Below are positions 61,335 through 64,000 of a stretch of 64,000 nucleotides of DNA, piece by piece; within the stretch, counting starts at the first letter, position 1, and every line of letters begins with the position of its first letter. The notes beneath the pieces are model-generated. The model searched no databases and was not told the DNA's origin. It worked only from the letters and a program-made list of their open reading frames with translations. Where the stretch lies: the NCBI GenBank assembly GCA_029233925.1, contig JARGOX010000019.1, positions 1 to 64,000 on the forward strand, in the 5' to 3' direction. Position numbers and translations under genes: made by a program. This DNA is from Rhizobiaceae bacterium (GTDB taxonomy: Bacteria; Pseudomonadota; Alphaproteobacteria; Rhizobiales; Rhizobiaceae).

Positions 61335-61678
61335 TGGTCCAGCTCCGTCGTTGTCACTGCCTGTCCGTCATAGAGCAGCACAACGTTCACGAAACGCAAT
61401 GGCGTTTCGCCGGTGTTGACCAATCCGTGCGGCGTACCCGGCGGCGTCGCGATCATATCGCCGGGTCCGACATCAAATTTCCGTTCACCAACATGCGACA
61501 CGCCGGTTCCCTCTATCACGAGCCATGTCTCGAATTTGCCCTCGTGAACATGGCGCGTGCATTGATCGCCAGGTGCTATTTCGTACCAGGATATGCGCTG
61601 CGAGGACATGGTTTCATCGTTGATGACACGTGCCGGCAGACGCTGCGCGCCGCCATGAAGCTTTTCGTTTCCGGTCAT
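61331..61678 (-). CDS. Cupin-domain protein
   Basis: A 115-residue single-domain cupin with two metal motifs: 'HVHEGKFETWLVIEGTG' and 'PGDMIATPPGTPHGLVN'. ATG 61678 has AGGGG at eight bases; the upstream frame extends into the dctM gene. Located between dctM (37-bp gap) and the epimerase (4-bp overlap). Often acts as an isomerase or sensor in sugar-acid pathways; role here not known. Confidence 0.82.
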   Translation of the reverse strand: MTGNEKLHGGAQRLPARVINDETMSSQRISWYEIAPGDQCTRHVHEGKFETWLVIEGTGVSHVGERKFDVGPGDMIATPPGTPHGLVNTGETPLRFVNVVLLYDGQAVTTTELDQ

Positions 61679-61715
61679 TTCTTTGCCCCTGGATTCCGGT
61701 TCGTGCAGTTGGTGT

Positions 61716-62996
61716 TCATTGGCTGACTCCGTAAGCCAGGTCAGGCAGGAACAGCACAACCTGAGGAACGAAGGTAATCAGTGCGAGGACAAGGATCAGC
61801 GCGACGACATAGGGCACGCTTTCGCGCGCAACCGACGCCGCGCTCACATCGGCAATGCTGGCGGTGACGAAAAGCGCCATTCCGACGGGGGGCGTGATCA
61901 ACCCGATCATCATGTTGACGATCATGACGATACCAAAATGCACCGGATCAATCCCCATGGCGGTGACCACGGGAACCATGACCGGCGCAACCAGAATCAG
62001 AATCGCCGTCGTGTCGAGAAGCATGCCGAGGACCAAAAGAACAACATTGATAAGGATCAGAAACATCCAGCGGTCGAGATTGAGCGAGCCGACGAGCTGA
62101 GCGAGATGCTGGGGAATCTGTTCGTGCGCCAATGCCCAGGCAAAGACATGCGCGGCGGCAACAATGAGCAGGATCGCTCCCGAGTGAAGCGCGGCGCTGC
62201 GGCAGGCGCGATAGAAGGAAGCAGCCCCCATCTGCCTATAGGCAAAACCCAGAAGTGCAGAATAGAGCACACCGACCGCAGCCAGTTCCGTGGCAGTGAA
62301 GATGCCGGTACGCATGCCGCCTATCAGCACCACGGGTACGAACAGGGCGGGCAGTGCGAGCCAGAACTCATGGGCGCGCCGCGCACCGCTCACCTTTGGG
62401 GCCTTGGGAAGATTCTGGGTGCCTGCTCTGAGGTGTATGGTGACCATCAGCACGAAGGTCATTAACAGAGCGGGAAGAATGCCCGCCAGAAACATGCGCC
62501 CAACCGACACATCGGCGATGAAGGCGTAGAGGATGGACGCGATCGAAGGCGGCATGATGGGCCCGATTGTGGCGCTTGCGGCCGTGACCGCTGCGGCGTA
62601 GGCAGGCTTGTAACCGGCCTTGCGCATGGCTTCGACTTCTATGGCGCCCAGGCCGGCCGCATCAGCGAGGGCGGAGCCGGACATTCCTGAAAAAATGATG
62701 GAACTCAGGACGTTGACCTGCGCCAATCCTGCCCGCCAATGGCCAACAAGCGATCCTGCAAAAGCAAAAATTCGGTTCGTGATGCCCGAAGCATTCATCA
62801 GATTGCCCATCAGCAGAAAGAGCGGAATTGCGATAAGCAGAAAGCTGTCGAGCCCGAAAATCATCCGCTCCGCGATGATGGACGGCGGCACGCCGGCAAT
62901 GACGACAGCGAGAATGCCGACGAGCAGGATGGAAACCGCGACCGGCAATCCGATGGCCAGAAAGGTGAGCAGGCCAAGTCCATAGAAGAAAATCAT
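61716..62996 (-). CDS. TRAP transporter large permease subunit (DctM)
   Basis: A 426-residue inner-membrane protein with about twelve hydrophobic helices and TRAP large-subunit stretches: 'LPVAVSILLVGILAVVIAGV', 'SGMSGSALADAAGLGAIEVEAM', 'ATIGPIMPPSIASILYAFI' and 'LGMLLDTTAILILVAPVMVPV'. Overlaps the small-subunit gene by 4 bp. Imports an organic or sugar acid driven by Na+ or H+. Partner of the DctP fragment at the window end. Confidence 0.93.
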   Translation of the reverse strand: MIFFYGLGLLTFLAIGLPVAVSILLVGILAVVIAGVPPSIIAERMIFGLDSFLLIAIPLFLLMGNLMNASGITNRIFAFAGSLVGHWRAGLAQVNVLSSIIFSGMSGSALADAAGLGAIEVEAMRKAGYKPAYAAAVTAASATIGPIMPPSIASILYAFIADVSVGRMFLAGILPALLMTFVLMVTIHLRAGTQNLPKAPKVSGARRAHEFWLALPALFVPVVLIGGMRTGIFTATELAAVGVLYSALLGFAYRQMGAASFYRACRSAALHSGAILLIVAAAHVFAWALAHEQIPQHLAQLVGSLNLDRWMFLILINVVLLVLGMLLDTTAILILVAPVMVPVVTAMGIDPVHFGIVMIVNMMIGLITPPVGMALFVTASIADVSAASVARESVPYVVALILVLALITFVPQVVLFLPDLAYGVSQ

Positions 62997-63511
62997 GAGC
63001 GTATCACCTCAGTCTCCTCAGAAAGGTCGACCACGGCGGCCGGGATCATTCCAATTCCGGAGAGCGCCAACAACAGCGAATGAAAGGCAATCAGCAGGCA
63101 GCCGGCCATTGTTGGCCAGACCATGACGGCCATTGACCAACGGGTCGCAGCCAAAGGTAGCCCGGACACCTTGAAGGCCAGAACCATGACCAGATATGCA
63201 AGCCATGCGAATAGAAGCGCAGTGACTGAATGCACCAGGACATTCGCCGCCCTGCGCCAGGCAGGATTCAGCATGTTCAGGCCGGTGTCGACGGCGATAT
63301 GCACACCCCGTCGCGTAACTGCCGCAGCCGCCACGTAGGCCAGCCAGATCAGTGTGAGCCGGGTAACCTCTTCGGTCCAGATGAACGGATTGGTCATCAA
63401 ATAGCGACCCGCGACCTGAAGAAGGGTCAACGCCGCCGTCGCTAACAGCAGAGCGACGGCGACCACTTCTTCGACAAGACCGAGAGCCTTCAGGATTGGG
63501 CGCAAGATCAC
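62993..63511 (-). CDS. TRAP transporter small permease subunit (DctQ)
   Basis: A 172-residue membrane protein with four helices and the DctQ motif 'WTEEVTRLTLIWLAYVAAAA'. The GTG at 63511 has GAGGGG nine bases upstream, 18 bp after the binding-protein stop. Binds the large subunit to complete the importer. Confidence 0.9.
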   Translation of the reverse strand: MILRPILKALGLVEEVVAVALLLATAALTLLQVAGRYLMTNPFIWTEEVTRLTLIWLAYVAAAAVTRRGVHIAVDTGLNMLNPAWRRAANVLVHSVTALLFAWLAYLVMVLAFKVSGLPLAATRWSMAVMVWPTMAGCLLIAFHSLLLALSGIGMIPAAVVDLSEETEVIRS

Positions 63512-63529
63512 GTTCTCTGGCCCCTCAGA

Positions 63530-64000
63530 TCACTTGGCCACGTCGCTAATGCGGGTGTAAAGCTCGGCGTCACCACCCCAAAGCTCGGCGAGTTCAGGCA
63601 CAGCATCTGCCGCGGCGGCCCGCCACGCATCAAGATCGGTGGGCGTAACAAAGGTCATGCCTTTTTCCTTGAGCGCATCAGTTACCGAATCCTCGCTGTC
63701 GCTGAACGCCTTGGCAATATATTCGGTCCCTGCGCGAAGAGCCTCCCTCAAATGGGCGCGATCCTCCTCGCTCAACCGGTTATAGGCATCATCACTCAAC
63801 AGGATCGGCCCCGGCGCCGCGAATGACCAGGCGATCAGATTCACGTGATCGGACACCTCATGAAGTTTCTGCGCGAGGATCGTATCAAGCGGCACATCCG
63901 CGCCATCGACAACGCCGGCCTGCAGCGCGGAATACATTTCGGAGAAGGCGACAGGCGTGGGCGTCGCGCCAAATGCCTGGAACACCTGCGGATAGGGAGG
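63530..64000 (-). CDS. TRAP transporter binding protein DctP, C-terminal part (truncated by window)
   Basis: The last 157 residues of a DctP-family periplasmic binding protein; the coding frame continues beyond 64000. The visible sequence has the conserved 'ATPTPVAFSEMYSALQAGVVDGAD', the ligand Arg/Trp region 'VDGADVPLDTILAQK' and the usual helical C-terminus. Signal peptide lies outside the window. Captures the solute for DctQM; with the neighbouring dehydrogenase-type enzymes the ligand is likely a sugar acid. Confidence 0.9.
   Translation of the reverse strand, partial: PPYPQVFQAFGATPTPVAFSEMYSALQAGVVDGADVPLDTILAQKLHEVSDHVNLIAWSFAAPGPILLSDDAYNRLSEEDRAHLREALRAGTEYIAKAFSDSEDSVTDALKEKGMTFVTPTDLDAWRAAAADAVPELAELWGGDAELYTRISDVAK

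Noticed and set aside
1-64000. CRISPR array, rRNA operon, prophage or integrative element
   Set aside because: No regularly spaced repeats, rRNA sequence, phage structural genes or integrase were seen; only one IS element and one tRNA.

Overview
The window looks like a chromosomal stretch from a metabolically versatile alphaproteobacterium, probably a Hyphomicrobiales or Rhodobacterales relative. That placement is inferred from moderately high GC, dense overlapping operons, two TRAP-type and three ABC-type uptake systems, and the protein style; no rRNA or other phylogenetic marker is present. Almost everything is substrate uptake plus catabolism, arranged as self-contained cassettes, each with its own regulator.

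Layout. (1) 55-662: a higBA-type toxin-antitoxin pair. (2) 814-7654: a TAXI-type TRAP importer (binding protein plus fused permease), a tetrahydrofolate-linked O-demethylase-like protein and a metallo-beta-lactamase-fold hydrolase, with a divergent LysR regulator. (3) 7778-28632: a large acyl-CoA catabolic regulon. A TetR regulator (8022-8723) is followed by a leftward SDR/isovaleryl-CoA-dehydrogenase-like pair. A rightward eight-gene operon encodes an enoyl-CoA hydratase, AtuA, a split biotin-dependent acyl-CoA carboxylase, an HCCA-isomerase-like protein, a transglutaminase-like protein and a thiolase. A leftward nine-gene operon encodes a Liv-type ABC importer, an acyl-CoA ligase, a nitronate-monooxygenase-like protein, a PaaG-like enoyl-CoA isomerase and a hotdog thioesterase. 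The same ATGAA-N5-TTCAT palindrome lies in all three control regions (tetR, the SDR/dehydrogenase-hydratase divergent region, livF), so the three units probably form one TetR regulon. The enzyme set resembles the Atu (acyclic terpenoid) pathway. (4) 29479-31613: a secreted trypsin-like protease and a small membrane protein. (5) 31969-39488: a CUT2-type sugar/nucleoside ABC importer, FGGY kinase, unknown protein and nucleoside hydrolase, divergent from a MarR regulator and an SDR. (6) 39600-49450: a nine-gene operon joining a TorT-like/Rbs-type ABC importer to PxpA-, PxpB- and PxpC-like (5-oxoprolinase-type) proteins, a dedicated biotin carboxylase and mini biotin carrier, and the biotin transporter BioY, with a divergent LysR. 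(7) 49510-55826: a cupin, two valine-degradation-type enzymes, a DUF2182/DUF1326 pair, an alpha/beta hydrolase and a flavodoxin-like protein. (8) 55838-57174: an IS481-like insertion sequence beside a tRNA-Gly gene. (9) 57490-64000: a TRAP importer (binding protein cut by the window end) and six genes linked mostly by 4-bp overlaps: cupin, epimerase/uronate-dehydrogenase-like, degenerate metallo-beta-lactamase-fold protein, GntR regulator and two SDRs.

The best candidates for undescribed biology are the biotin-dedicated PxpABC-like operon with its own importer and BioY (39600-48153) and the TetR-controlled acyl-CoA regulon with its split carboxylase and accessory transglutaminase/HCCA-isomerase genes. 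Substrates for every cassette are inferred, not shown by the sequence.
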